DNA of 34,391 bases from JBFMFR01 sp040752025 (GTDB taxonomy: Bacteria > Chloroflexota > Anaerolineae > Anaerolineales > UBA4823). Below are positions 15,317 through 24,407 of the stretch, one piece after another (position 1 is the stretch's first letter; the number at the start of each line of letters is the position of its first letter). The stretch spans positions 1-34,391 of the forward strand of contig JBFMFR010000068.1 of NCBI GenBank assembly GCA_040752025.1. The letters are read 5' to 3'. The position numbers and the translations under genes are program-made. The notes beneath the pieces were generated by a model, which was not told the DNA's origin, searched no databases, and saw only the letters and a program-made list of their open reading frames with translations.

Positions 15317-16336
15317 ATGGACGCAATCGAGGTGCAGGGGCTGCGGCGGGTGTTCCAGACGACGATCGGGGTGGTGCGGCGCAAGACGAAGGAGGTGGCG
15401 GCGGTGGAGGACATCTCCTTCGAGGTCAAGCCGGGGGAGCTGTTCGGGCTGCTGGGGCCGAACGGGGCGGGGAAGACGACGACGGTGAAGATGCTGACGA
15501 CGCTGCTGATCCCGACGGCGGGGTGGGCGCGGGTGCTGGGGCTGGACGTGGTGCACCAGGCGGAGCAGATCCGGGGGCGGATCGGGTTCATCTTCGGGGG
15601 GGAGCGCGGGCTGTACTGGCGGCTGTCGGGGGCGGACAATCTGCGCTATTTCGCCAGCCTGTACCACGTGCCGCCGGAGGTGTCGAAGCGGCGCATCCCG
15701 TACCTGCTGGAGCTGGTGGGGCTGAAGGAACGCAGCCAGGAGAAGGTGGAGGGGTATTCGCGGGGGATGAAGCAGCGCCTGCACATTGCGCGGACGCTGC
15801 TGCACGACCCGCAGGTGCTGTTCCTGGACGAGCCGACGATGGGGCTGGACCCGGTGGGGGCGCGCGAGCTGCGCCAGGTGGTGCGGGATTTGCAGTCGGA
15901 GGCGAAGACGATTCTGCTGACGACGCATTATATGTTCGAGGCGGACGCGCTGTGCCAGCGCATCGGGGTGATCAATCACGGGCGGATCATCGCCCTGGAC
16001 ACGCCGAGCGGGTTGAAGAAGCACGTGGACGACCTGTCGGTGATCGAGTTCGAGGTGTACGGGGTGCCGCCGGCGGTGCTGGAGGGGCTGCGGGCCAAGC
16101 CGTACGTGCGCACGGTGTCGGTGGAGAACCGCGACCAGAAGCAGACGCTGCTGGTGCAGTCGCCGCTGGGCTCGGAGGCGGTGCCGGACCTGATGAAGAG
16201 CCTGGAGGGGATCCGGGTGGGCAACGTGAGCGTGCGCGAGCCGACGCTGGAGGATGCTTACGTGCGGCTGGTTGCGGCGAACGGGGAACGTTCAGCGGAT
16301 GGGGAACATCCGGCGAACGGGGAAGCCAAGGGTTGA
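15317..16336 (+). CDS. ABC transporter ATP-binding protein (ABC-2 exporter type)
   Basis: A 339-aa protein. Walker A GPNGAGKTT (K53), signature YSRGMKQRL in place of LSGGQ, Walker B LFLDEPTMGLDP (D171, E172) and H-loop TTH. The ~110-residue C-terminal extension is as in the DrrA/NodI-type ATPases that energise ABC-2 exporters. ATG 15317 has AGGAG seven bases upstream. The extreme C-terminus is low in complexity (NGERSADGEHPANGEAKG). The two permeases follow at 19 and 11 bp, making one operon. It powers export of an unknown substrate such as a drug, lipid or polysaccharide. Confidence 0.9.
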   Translation: MDAIEVQGLRRVFQTTIGVVRRKTKEVAAVEDISFEVKPGELFGLLGPNGAGKTTTVKMLTTLLIPTAGWARVLGLDVVHQAEQIRGRIGFIFGGERGLYWRLSGADNLRYFASLYHVPPEVSKRRIPYLLELVGLKERSQEKVEGYSRGMKQRLHIARTLLHDPQVLFLDEPTMGLDPVGARELRQVVRDLQSEAKTILLTTHYMFEADALCQRIGVINHGRIIALDTPSGLKKHVDDLSVIEFEVYGVPPAVLEGLRAKPYVRTVSVENRDQKQTLLVQSPLGSEAVPDLMKSLEGIRVGNVSVREPTLEDAYVRLVAANGERSADGEHPANGEAKG

Positions 16337-16355
16337 GAGAAACTGGAGGTTGGCG

Positions 16356-17165
16356 ATGAATCTTTCGCTGGTAAGCCGGGCGCGGCTGTACGGGCGGGTG
16401 GTGTGGAACGCGTTCGAGATGACGCTGCGGGCCAATTTGATCGATTCGTGGGTGCTGTTCGGCATCCTGGTGCAGCCGCTGATGGTGGCAGTGCTGGCTT
16501 TCTGGATGCTGCAAGGGCGGGGGGGCGAGTACGTGATTTTCGTGGTGATCGGGAGTGGGATGACGGGGCTGTGGACGTCGCTGCTGTTCATCAGCGGGAA
16601 CAGTATCACGGAGGAGCGCTGGACGGGGACGCTGGAGCTGCTGGTGGGGGCGCCGACGCCGATCTCGCTGGTGGTGTTCGGCAAGATCCTGGCGAACACG
16701 GTGCAGTCGCTGCTGTCGATGATCGCCTGTTACAGCCTGGCGATCGTGGTTTTCGGCTACACGCCAGAGATCGCCCAGCCGGGACCCTTCTTCGCCTCGC
16801 TGGGGCTGGCGGTGCTGTCGTACGTGTGTTTCGGGCTGATCGTCTCGCCGGTGTTCGTGATCAACCCGGACGTGCAGCGCCTGCAGAACGGGCTGGAGTT
16901 CCCGGTGTACATCCTGTGCGGGTTCCTGTTCCCGATTGCGCTGCTGCCGGGCTGGACAACGCCGCTGAGCTACCTGCTGACGCCTTACTGGGCGGCGCAG
17001 GCGCTGCACATCACTTCGGGCGGGGGGCAGGCCGGGGCGCCGGGGCTGTGGCTGTGCTGGGGGATGATGGCGCTGGTGAGCGCGGTCTATCTGCTGGCGT
17101 CGCGCTGGCTGTTCCGGCGGTTGCTGTTCCGGGCGCGGGAGAGGGCGACGCTGTCGATGCAATAG
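16356..17165 (+). CDS. ABC-2 type permease subunit 1
   Basis: A 269-aa protein with about six hydrophobic segments: WVLFGILVQPLMVAVLAFWM, the YVIFVVIGSGMTGLWTSLLF region, LSMIACYSLAIVVFGY, ASLGLAVLSYVCFGLIV, YILCGFLFPIALL and GMMALVSAVYLLA. EERWTGTLELLVGAPTP is the cytoplasmic loop typical of ABC-2 permeases. A GGAGG ribosome site precedes ATG 16356. It forms a heterodimeric channel with the next gene, driven by the upstream ATPase. Confidence 0.88.
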   Translation: MNLSLVSRARLYGRVVWNAFEMTLRANLIDSWVLFGILVQPLMVAVLAFWMLQGRGGEYVIFVVIGSGMTGLWTSLLFISGNSITEERWTGTLELLVGAPTPISLVVFGKILANTVQSLLSMIACYSLAIVVFGYTPEIAQPGPFFASLGLAVLSYVCFGLIVSPVFVINPDVQRLQNGLEFPVYILCGFLFPIALLPGWTTPLSYLLTPYWAAQALHITSGGGQAGAPGLWLCWGMMALVSAVYLLASRWLFRRLLFRARERATLSMQ

Positions 17166-17176
17166 GAGAAGGTAGC

Positions 17177-17980
17177 ATGATGAAGAAGCTGGCGTTGAAT
17201 GTGCGGTTGTTCTGGGAGGGGGCGGTGCTGACTTACCTGGGGCTGTTCCACTGGCTGAGGCCGTCGCAGTACCTGGCGACCAAGGTGTGGGGGCCGCTGG
17301 TGTACATGCTGTTCTTCGTGTTCCTGGGGAGGTTCGCCAGCGGGCAGTCGAACGCGTCGTTCTACGTGATCGGCAACGCGATCCAGACGGTGGCGCTGAG
17401 CGGGATCTACGGGGTGACGATGAGCATCGGCGGGGACCGCTGGGCGGGGACGCTGCCTTACCTGTTCGGGGCGCCGGCCAACCGCATTCTGATGTTCACG
17501 GGGCGGGCGGTGATGCACGTGCTGGACGGGATGCTGGGGGCGGTGATCGGGCTGACGTGGGGGGTGCTGCTGCTGGGGCTGGACCTGTCGAAGGCGAACC
17601 TGTGGGGGCTGGGGCTGACGATTTTGATCACGACGTTCAGCACGGCGGGGATGGGGCTGATGCTGGGCTGCCTGAGCCTGATTACGCGCAATGTGATGTT
17701 TGTGAATAACACGGTGTTCTTCGGGCTGCTGATTTTCTCGGGGGCGAACGTGGAGCTGGCGAGGCTGCCGGGCTGGGCGCAGGCGATCTCGCAGGGGCTG
17801 CCGCTGACGCGCGGCATCGCCAGCGCGCGGCGGATCATCGCCGGGGAGCCGCTGGGGGCGGTGGCGCCGCTGCTGCTGGCGGAGACGTTGCTAGGGCTGG
17901 CGTATTCGCTGGCGGGCTATCTGATGTTCCACTGGTTCGAGGAGCAGGCGCGGCGTAAGGGGACGCTGGAGGTGTTCTAA
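17177..17980 (+). CDS. ABC-2 type permease subunit 2
   Basis: A 267-aa protein with about six hydrophobic segments. GGDRWAGTLPYLFGAPANR is the equivalent of the coupling loop in subunit 1. AGGAGAAGG sits just before ATG 17177, with ATG 17180 as an alternative. It is the last gene of the ABC operon, followed by a terminator-like hairpin. Substrate unknown. Confidence 0.88.
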   Translation: MMKKLALNVRLFWEGAVLTYLGLFHWLRPSQYLATKVWGPLVYMLFFVFLGRFASGQSNASFYVIGNAIQTVALSGIYGVTMSIGGDRWAGTLPYLFGAPANRILMFTGRAVMHVLDGMLGAVIGLTWGVLLLGLDLSKANLWGLGLTILITTFSTAGMGLMLGCLSLITRNVMFVNNTVFFGLLIFSGANVELARLPGWAQAISQGLPLTRGIASARRIIAGEPLGAVAPLLLAETLLGLAYSLAGYLMFHWFEEQARRKGTLEVF

Positions 17981-17983
17981 ATC

Positions 17984-18009
17984 AATCTGTGACGGACAGA
18001 TTTTATCTT
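17984..18009 (+). terminator. putative terminator of ABC operon
   Basis: AATCTGT (17984-17990), loop GACGG, ACAGATT (17996-18002), then TTATCTTT, starting four bases after the permease stop. The U-tract is interrupted. Confidence 0.55.
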
Positions 18010-18125
18010 TCACCACGAAGAACGCCAAGAACACGAAGTTTTTGAAAACTCCGCGGTGTCTGTGGTCTCCGTGTTAGACGCGCAGACCGAACGCTCCACA
18101 TCAGGTTTGTCAGCCGATCAGGACC
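18010..18125. other. non-coding spacer with dispersed-repeat remnants
   Basis: Contains CACCACGAAGAACGCCAAGA and, at about 18059-18076, TGTGGTCTCCGTGTTAGA, which shares GTGGTCTCCGTGTT with the inverted repeat at 21238-21331. No coding sequence or known RNA seen. Confidence 0.5.
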
Positions 18126-18961
18126 AAAAACCCGGTTTCTTTAGCAACCGATCAGAAACCGGGTTTTTCGTCGCTCAGGTGGGAGGTCTGGTAAATTGGG
18201 GAAACCCTGGCAGGTCAAAAACCCGGTTTCTTTAGCAATCGATCAGAAACCGGGTTTTTCGTCGCTCAGGTGGGAGGTCTGGTAAATTGGGGGAAACCTG
18301 GCAGGTCAAAAACCCGGTTTCTTTAGCAATCGATCAGAGACCGGGTTTTTCGTTGCTCAGGTGGGAGGTTCGGTAAATTGGGGAAACCCTGGCAGGTCAA
18401 AAACCCGGTTTCTTTAGCAATCGATCAGAAACCGGGTTTTTCGTCGCTCAGGTGGGAGGTCTGGTAAATTGGGGAAACCCTGGCAGACCAAAAACCCGGT
18501 TTCTTTAGCAATCGATCAGAAACCGGGTTTTTCGTCGCTCAGGTGGGAGGTCTGGTAAATTGGGGAAACCCTGGCAGGTCAAAAACCCGGTTTCTTTAGC
18601 AACCGATCAGAAACCGGGTTTTTCGTTGCTCAGGTGGGAGGTTTGGTAAATTGGGGAAACCCTGGCAGGTCAAAAACCCGGTTTCTTTAGCAATCGATCA
18701 GAAACCGGGTTTTTCGTCGCTCAGGTGGGAGGTCTGGTAAATTGGGGGAAACCCTGGCAGACCAAAAACCCGGTTTCTTTAGCAATCGATCAGAAACCGG
18801 GTTTTTCGTTGCTCAGGTGGGAGGTCTGGTAAATTGGGGAAACCCTGGCAGGTCAAAAACCCGGTTTCTTTAGCAATCGATCAGAAACCGGGTTTTTGGT
18901 TGCTCAGGTGGGAGGTTTGGTAAATTGGGGAAACCCTGGCAGACCAAAAACCCGGTTTCTT
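18126..18961. repeat. 91-bp tandem hairpin array, nine units plus a partial
   Basis: Units start at 18126, 18217, 18308, 18399, 18490, 18581, 18672, 18764 and 18855, with a truncated tenth at 18946. Period is 91 bp (92 once). Each unit begins with a hairpin: AAAAACCCGGTTTCT, a 13-nt loop TTAGCAAYCGATC, then AGAAACCGGGTTTTT, a perfect 15-bp stem. A 48-bp linker with GGTAAATTGGGGAAACCC completes it. Linkers are nearly identical, so this is not CRISPR. Unit 3 has one stem change (AGAGACC) that still allows a T-G pair. The array fills the gap between two convergently unrelated, same-strand operons. Confidence 0.97.
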
Positions 18962-18970
18962 TCGAAAGAA
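18957..18970. repeat. 14-bp palindrome at array end
   Basis: TTCTTTCGAAAGAA is a perfect palindrome formed where the tenth, truncated unit of the array joins unique sequence. It lies about 30 bp before the aminopeptidase promoter and could be an operator or a junction scar. Confidence 0.5.
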
Positions 18971-19000
18971 GTTGAGATTAATATCAATATTTCTGAACTT

Positions 19001-19040
19001 TTGACAGATAGATACTGTATAATATATGAATTGATATCAA
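19001..19040 (+). promoter_or_regulatory. aminopeptidase promoter with TTGATATCAA palindrome
   Basis: TTGACA (19001-19006) is followed at 16 bp by TATATG (19023-19028). The better TATAAT (19018-19023) is only 11 bp away. TTGATATCAA (19031-19040) is a perfect palindrome around the expected start of transcription and could bind a repressor. The stretch is sharply A+T-rich between GC-rich neighbours. Confidence 0.5.
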
Positions 19041-19070
19041 ATATTATGAAACACAATAAAGGAGACTGAT

Positions 19071-20174
19071 ATGTCTGACGTACGCCGAAAGAACCTGGCC
19101 AAAATCCTGATCCATTATTCGCTGGGGGTCAAGCCCGGCGATTGGGTGATCGTCTCTGGAGACCTGGTGGCCGCCCCGCTGATCAATGACCTGGTGGAGC
19201 AAATCCTGCTGGCCGGAGGGCACGTGGATACCGTGTTTGCCTCGGATGAGATTATGGGGACGGAGCTGCGCGTGGCGACTGAGGAGCAACTGCGCTGGAC
19301 TTCGCCGCTGATCTCTTTCGCGGCCGAGCACGTGGACGCTTTCATCGAGCTGTTCGGGGCGAGCAACACGCGCAGCCTGTCGCGCATCGACCCGGCCAAG
19401 CAGCGGGCGCGCAAGCAGGGCCAGCGGCCCTACCTGGAAACCTTCATGCGACGCTACGCGGAAGGCAAGCTGCGCTGGGTGGGCTCGCAGCAGCCCTGCC
19501 AGGCTTTCGCGCAGGAGGCGGATATGAGTCTGCGAGATTACGAGGATTTCGTCTACAAGTCCACGTTCGCCGACCAGGAGGACCCGGTGGCGCACTGGCT
19601 GAAGATGCGCGACGAGCAGGAGCGCCTGGTGCAGTGGCTGAAGGGCAAGCAGGAGGTGGCGGTGCGCGGCCCGCACGCGGACCTGCGCCTGTCGATCGAG
19701 GGGCGGGCTTTCATCAACGAGTGCGGCGAGAACAATATGCCCGGCGGGGAGATTTTCACCAGCCCGGTGGAGGATTCGGCGCAGGGCTGGGTCGAGTTCA
19801 CGTATCCGGCGATCACGGGCGGGCGCGAGGTGGAGGGCATCCGCCTGGAGTTCGAGGCGGGCAAGGTGGTGCGGGCCAGCGCTGAGAAGAACCAGGATTA
19901 CCTGCTGACGATGCTGGAGACGGACGAGGGCTCGCGGTTCCTGGGCGAGTTCGCCATCGGGACCAATTACGGCATCCAGGAGTTCACCAAGAATATTCTG
20001 TTCGACGAGAAGATCGGCGGCAGCATGCACATGGCGCTGGGGCGCGGCTTCCCCGAGGCGGGCGGCCAGAACCATTCGGCTATCCACTGGGATATGATCT
20101 GCGATATGCAAAAAGAGAGCGAGATCGTGGTGGATGGGGAGGTGTTTTACAAGGATGGGAAGTTCCGGGTGTAG
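19071..20174 (+). CDS. aminopeptidase, M29 (thermophilic metalloprotease) family
   Basis: A 367-aa protein, the usual length for the family. Conserved blocks include NMPGGEIFTSPVED, LGEFAIGTNYG, EKIGGSMHMALG and HSAIHWDMI, which carry the Glu, His and Asp metal ligands known from AmpS/AmpT-type enzymes. The N-terminal half has the expected Rossmann-like pattern (VKPGDWVIVSGDLVAAPLI). An excellent AAAGGAG ribosome site precedes ATG 19071. It is cytoplasmic (no signal peptide) and removes N-terminal residues from peptides. It stands between the hairpin array and the nitrilase, 98 bp from the latter, and may be co-transcribed with it. Confidence 0.9.
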   Translation: MSDVRRKNLAKILIHYSLGVKPGDWVIVSGDLVAAPLINDLVEQILLAGGHVDTVFASDEIMGTELRVATEEQLRWTSPLISFAAEHVDAFIELFGASNTRSLSRIDPAKQRARKQGQRPYLETFMRRYAEGKLRWVGSQQPCQAFAQEADMSLRDYEDFVYKSTFADQEDPVAHWLKMRDEQERLVQWLKGKQEVAVRGPHADLRLSIEGRAFINECGENNMPGGEIFTSPVEDSAQGWVEFTYPAITGGREVEGIRLEFEAGKVVRASAEKNQDYLLTMLETDEGSRFLGEFAIGTNYGIQEFTKNILFDEKIGGSMHMALGRGFPEAGGQNHSAIHWDMICDMQKESEIVVDGEVFYKDGKFRV

Positions 20175-20272
20175 GAAACAGCCCGGTCAGGGGGCAACCG
20201 GCTGGTGAAAGGGCGCCAACCCAACGCAGTGCGGCGCCAGGCGGCTAGAAGAAACACACGATGGAGAATCCA

Positions 20273-21226
20273 ATGGCAAACGATAAGGTGAAAGTGGCGG
20301 TGGTGCAGGCGGCCCCGGCGCTGTTCGACTGGCAGGCCAGCGTGGAGAAGGCTGTGCGGCTGACGCAGGAGGCGGCGGGACAGGGGGCGCAGGTGATGCT
20401 GTTCCCGGAGGCGTTCGTGCCGGCCTACCCGCGCGGGCTGGCGTTCGGCACGGTGGTGGGCAGCCGCAGCCCGCAGGGGCGGCTGACCTGGCAGCGCTAC
20501 TGGGAGAACGCGGTGGAGGTGCCCGGCCCGGCGACGGCGGCGCTGGGGGCGGCGGCGCGCCAGGCGGGCGCTTATTTGGCGGTGGGGGTGATCGAGCGCG
20601 ATACACAATTCAGCGGCGGGACGCTGTACTGCACGCTGCTGTATTTCGACCCGCAGGGTGAGCTGGTGGGCAAGCACCGCAAGCTCAAGCCGACGGCAGC
20701 CGAGCGGCTGGTGTGGGGCGAGGGCGACGGCAGCACGCTGGCGGTGATCGACAGTCCGTACGGCAAGATCGGCGGGCTGATCTGCTGGGAGAACTACATG
20801 CCGCTGGCGCGCATGGCGATTTACGGCAAGGGGGTGGCGCTGTACCTGGCGCCCACGGCGGACTCGCGCGACACCTGGCAGGCCACGCTGCGGCACATCG
20901 CCTGCGAGGGGCGCTGTTTCGTGCTGGGCTGCAACCAGTTTGTGACGAAGTCGATGTACCCGGCGGACCTGGTCGGGCGGGAAGACCTGGAGGGCCAGCC
21001 GGAGACCCTATGCCGGGGCGGCAGCGCTATCGTCTCGCCGCTGGGTGAGGTGCTGGCCGGGCCGCTCTTCGACCAGGAGGGGATGCTGTACGCCGAGCTG
21101 GACCTGGGCGAGATCGCTCGCAGCAAGTTCGATTTCGACGTGGTGGGGCACTACGCCCGCCCGGATGTGTTCCAGTTGGTGGTTAACGAGAGGCCGGCCC
21201 CGGCGGTGAAATATAAAACAGATTAG
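20273..21226 (+). CDS. nitrilase (carbon-nitrogen hydrolase)
   Basis: A 317-aa protein. The Glu-Lys-Cys triad is visible: E46 in MLFPEAFVPAYPRG, K137 in HRKLKPT and C171 in GGLICWENYMPL. LVWGEGDGSTL and the PEAF.PAYPRG block point to the true nitrilase branch (nitrile to acid and ammonia) rather than amidases or beta-ureidopropionases. ATG 20273 has GGAGA six bases upstream; ATG 20261 lacks such a site. Nitrilases often form spiral oligomers. The natural substrate is unknown. A long inverted repeat follows the gene. Confidence 0.9.
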   Translation: MANDKVKVAVVQAAPALFDWQASVEKAVRLTQEAAGQGAQVMLFPEAFVPAYPRGLAFGTVVGSRSPQGRLTWQRYWENAVEVPGPATAALGAAARQAGAYLAVGVIERDTQFSGGTLYCTLLYFDPQGELVGKHRKLKPTAAERLVWGEGDGSTLAVIDSPYGKIGGLICWENYMPLARMAIYGKGVALYLAPTADSRDTWQATLRHIACEGRCFVLGCNQFVTKSMYPADLVGREDLEGQPETLCRGGSAIVSPLGEVLAGPLFDQEGMLYAELDLGEIARSKFDFDVVGHYARPDVFQLVVNERPAPAVKYKTD

Positions 21227-21237
21227 CGAGGAATTTT

Positions 21238-21331
21238 AACACGGAGATCACGGAGTCTGCACGGAGTTCACGGAGATTTTTTATTTATCGACTCCGTGAT
21301 CTCAGTGGTTCTTCTCCGTGGTCTCCGTGTT
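21238..21331. repeat. 94-bp imperfect inverted repeat of ACGGAG words
   Basis: AACACGGAGATCACGGAG (21238-21255) faces CTCCGTGGTCTCCGTGTT (21314-21331), with 17 of 18 positions complementary. The interior repeats the same words (ACGGAGTTCACGGAG and CTCCGTGATCTC). It starts 12 bp after the nitrilase stop and may end its transcript. Part of the right arm recurs near 18062. Confidence 0.8.
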
Positions 21332-21392
21332 TCTCCTCCCTCTCCGCAGTGACATAGCAATCCAGAAGAAAAGCGAAAGGGCCTCCCTGGGG

Positions 21393-21398
21393 TATAAT
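21393..21398 (+). promoter_or_regulatory. -10 box of LuxR-type regulator
   Basis: TATAAT within GTATAATTCC (21392-21401), 37 bp before ATG 21436. The identical 10-mer occurs before the sulfatase gene (27401-27410). I see no matching -35. Confidence 0.45.
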
Positions 21399-21435
21399 TC
21401 CATTGTCCACCCCAATGCTGACCTGAGACCACTGT

Positions 21436-24195
21436 ATGCAACAGGCCGACTCGCTCATCCGCACCAAGCTGCGCTTGCCCTTCCTCCGGCCGGAGCTGGT
21501 TTCCCGCCCGAGGCTCCAGGCGCGGATCGTGAAAGGGCTGCGCGGCCCGCTGACCCTGGTGATTGCCCCTGCCGGTTTTGGCAAGACCACCCTGGTGGCA
21601 GCCGGCGCGGTCGCGGCGGGCATGCCAGTGGCCTGGCTGTCGCTGGACAAGAACGACAACCAGGCCGGGCGCTTCCTGAGCTACCTGGTGGCGGCCCTGC
21701 AAGAGGCTGACGCGAGGATTGGGAGCGGGGCCGCGCAACTGCTGGCGGCGTCACAACAAGCGCCGCCCGAAGCGGTGCTGACCAGCCTGATCAACGACCT
21801 GGACGCCACGGGCAAGGAGATCGCCCTGGTGCTGGATGATTACCAGTTGATCAACAGCCAGGCGGTGCACGAGGAAGTGGCCTTCTTGCTCGAGTACTGC
21901 CCTAAGGCGCTGCATTTGGTGATCGCCAGCCGTTCGGACCCGCCGCTGCCGGTAGCGCGTTTGCGAGGACGCGGCCAGGCGGTCGAAATCCGGGCGGCCG
22001 ATCTGCGCTTTACCGAATCCGAGGCGGCGCAGTTCCTGAATGAAGTCATGGGGCTGCGCCTGGAGGCCAGGGCGGTGGCGCTGCTCGAAAAGCGCACGGA
22101 AGGCTGGATCGCCGGCTTGCAGATGGCGGCGCTCTCGATGCGCGACCGGGAAGATGTGTTCGGGTTTATCGAAGGGTTTTCGGGCACGAACCGCTACATC
22201 CTGGACTACCTGCTGGAGGAGGTGCTGGCCAGCCAGCCGCCAGCGGTACAACATTTCCTGCTGCACACCTCGATCCTGGAGCGCCTGGCTGCGCCGCTGT
22301 GCGAGGCTGTGCTGGTAAACGGCGAAGGGTCTAAAAAGGATGGCAAGGAACGATCGACCAGCCCAGAAGCGCCCTCCGCCGGACAACCGGCCTCGATGCT
22401 GGCGTACCTGGAGAAAGCGAACCTTTTCCTGGTGCCGCTGAACGATGAGCGCGTCTGGTACCGCTACCACCAGTTGTTTGCCGATTTGCTACGCACGCAG
22501 CTCCACAGATTGCTCGGGGCGCAGGGCGTTGCATCGTTACACGTGCGCGCCGCGGACTGGCACGGAGAGTATGGCTCAATATTGGAGGCGATCAACCATG
22601 CCTCCCTGGCAGCGGACGAAGCGCGGGTCGAGCGCTTCATCGAACAGAACTACATGGAACTGGTGAGCCGCGGAGAACAAGTTGGGCTGCGCTATTGGGC
22701 CGGCAAGCTGAGCAAAGAGCTGGTTTATCGCCGGCCGTGGCTGTGCATCTACGAGGCCTACAGTCACGCGTGGTTCGGGGAACTGGACGAGGCCGACCGG
22801 TTGTTGGAAGAGGCCGAAAAGCGCATTGGAGATGAGATTGCAGCGCCCGAGGTGCAGTCGATGCTGGGGCACCTGGCCTATGTAAAAAGCCGGGTCACGG
22901 CGATGCGCGGGGATATCCAACGAGCGATCGAATATTGTCTTACCGCCCGCCAATACACCCCGGACGACAACCTGGCCCTGCAACTGGATACGCAAATCAC
23001 GCTCGGATACGAGTATTTTCTGGAGGGCGATTACGCCAACGCCAGCCCGGTCTTGAATGAGATGATCCGGTCCGGCATCGCCGCTGGCGCGGTGATCAAC
23101 ACCGTGGCCGCAGCCTGTCTCCTGGCGAGATTGGCCGCGGTCCAGGGCCAGTTGAACCAGGCGTATGACACTTATCTGATGGCGACCCAATCGATCCCGG
23201 AGGCCAGCGGACAGCATCTCGGCGCCAAGGCCCTGGTCGAAATCGGGCTGGCGGAGGTGTACTGCGAACGAAACGATCTCGCGGCGGCCCTGGCTCACGT
23301 GAAGCAGGGATTGGAGCTGCTGCCGATGTGGGATAAAGCCGACGATTGGGCCCTGGCCTACGTCATTCTGGGGCGCATTCAAATGGCGCAAGCGAAAAGG
23401 GACGAGGCGGCGGAGGCCATCGAAAAAGCGGCCCGGTTCATTCAGACCAGGGGGGTGTTCTGTGAGGCCCGCATGGCGGTCGAGGCTGCCCGGGTAAGAT
23501 TATGGCTGGCCCAGGGCGATTTGCAGCCAGCGCAGCGCTGGGCAGTCTCCCAAGCGGAGAGCCCAAGCTCGAGCGAGCGGTTTTGTTTTCGAAATGAGCT
23601 GGCCGACATCATCCAGGCACGCGTTTTAATCGCCCAAAACAGGCTCGCTGAAGCTGGCGCGCTGTTAGCGACCCTGGAAGAAACGGCACGGTCTGCCGGG
23701 AGGATGGGACGCGTCATCGAAATTCTGCTGCTCCAGGTACTGGCGCGGCGGGAGATGGGCGACACCGCAGGCGCGCTCCAGGCGCTGGGAAAATGCCTGG
23801 GGCTGGCCGGGCCACAGGGCTATACGCGCATCTTTCTGGACGAAGGCCAGCCCGTGCAGCGGCTGCTCATCCAGTGGCTGGCGCAGGCCAGCGCTGGTCC
23901 CTGGCGAGATTACGCCGCCCACCTGCTCTCCCAGTTCAACGCCGAACCGGATATGACCAGCACTACCCAGGAAAAAGCATCTCCGAACGAGGCCCTGATC
24001 GAGCCGCTCAGCCAGCGAGAGATCGAAGTGCTCCAGCTCATGGCCCTGGGCAAGACCAACCGGGAGATTGCCGGGCAGCTCATTGTCTCCCCGGGCACCG
24101 TCAAGGCCCACACCGCCAGCATCTACCGCAAGCTCGACGTTTCCAACCGGACCGAAGCAGCGGCGCGCGCCAGGAAGCTCGGCATACTCCCCTAA
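21436..24195 (+). CDS. MalT-like STAND LuxR-family transcriptional regulator
   Basis: A 919-aa protein. Residues 1-35 (TKLRLPFLRPELVSRPRL) are the usual MalT-type start. The STAND NTPase follows: Walker A APAGFGKTT (K50), Walker B IALVLDDYQLI and the SRSDPPLPVARLR sensor. Residues about 300-330 are a short Ser/Pro-rich linker, then WYRYHQLFADLLR. A long helical TPR-like array (about 380-820) is the sensor. The C-terminal LuxR HTH (LSQREIEVLQLMALGKTNRE then VKAHTASIYRKLDVSNRTEA) binds DNA. No ribosome site is obvious. Its target could be the adjacent carotenoid genes 212 bp downstream, but no evidence proves that. Confidence 0.9.
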   Translation: MQQADSLIRTKLRLPFLRPELVSRPRLQARIVKGLRGPLTLVIAPAGFGKTTLVAAGAVAAGMPVAWLSLDKNDNQAGRFLSYLVAALQEADARIGSGAAQLLAASQQAPPEAVLTSLINDLDATGKEIALVLDDYQLINSQAVHEEVAFLLEYCPKALHLVIASRSDPPLPVARLRGRGQAVEIRAADLRFTESEAAQFLNEVMGLRLEARAVALLEKRTEGWIAGLQMAALSMRDREDVFGFIEGFSGTNRYILDYLLEEVLASQPPAVQHFLLHTSILERLAAPLCEAVLVNGEGSKKDGKERSTSPEAPSAGQPASMLAYLEKANLFLVPLNDERVWYRYHQLFADLLRTQLHRLLGAQGVASLHVRAADWHGEYGSILEAINHASLAADEARVERFIEQNYMELVSRGEQVGLRYWAGKLSKELVYRRPWLCIYEAYSHAWFGELDEADRLLEEAEKRIGDEIAAPEVQSMLGHLAYVKSRVTAMRGDIQRAIEYCLTARQYTPDDNLALQLDTQITLGYEYFLEGDYANASPVLNEMIRSGIAAGAVINTVAAACLLARLAAVQGQLNQAYDTYLMATQSIPEASGQHLGAKALVEIGLAEVYCERNDLAAALAHVKQGLELLPMWDKADDWALAYVILGRIQMAQAKRDEAAEAIEKAARFIQTRGVFCEARMAVEAARVRLWLAQGDLQPAQRWAVSQAESPSSSERFCFRNELADIIQARVLIAQNRLAEAGALLATLEETARSAGRMGRVIEILLLQVLARREMGDTAGALQALGKCLGLAGPQGYTRIFLDEGQPVQRLLIQWLAQASAGPWRDYAAHLLSQFNAEPDMTSTTQEKASPNEALIEPLSQREIEVLQLMALGKTNREIAGQLIVSPGTVKAHTASIYRKLDVSNRTEAAARARKLGILP

Positions 24196-24407
24196 GACCC
24201 CCACCCTGTTTACAAGTAAACCTTACAAATAAACCTCGCATATCCCGTTTGGCAGATGCGGGCTGCCTGGATGCGCGCTACACTATGATCAGATGCTGAC
24301 GCTGGCACACCGGCTGGTGCCCCGGCTGGAAAGCATACCAGGCGCACCTGGCCGAACAGGTAAAACTATAAGAAAGAGGCTGGCACGATCGACAAAGGAG
24401 GCGCGCC

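Noticed and set aside
18126..18961. CRISPR array
   Set aside because: Linkers are the same in every unit, the period is 91 bp and no cas genes are near. It is a tandem repeat.
19001..19023. Consensus TTGACA plus TATAAT as a classic promoter
   Set aside because: They are only 11 bp apart. TATATG at 16 bp is preferred, with reservations.
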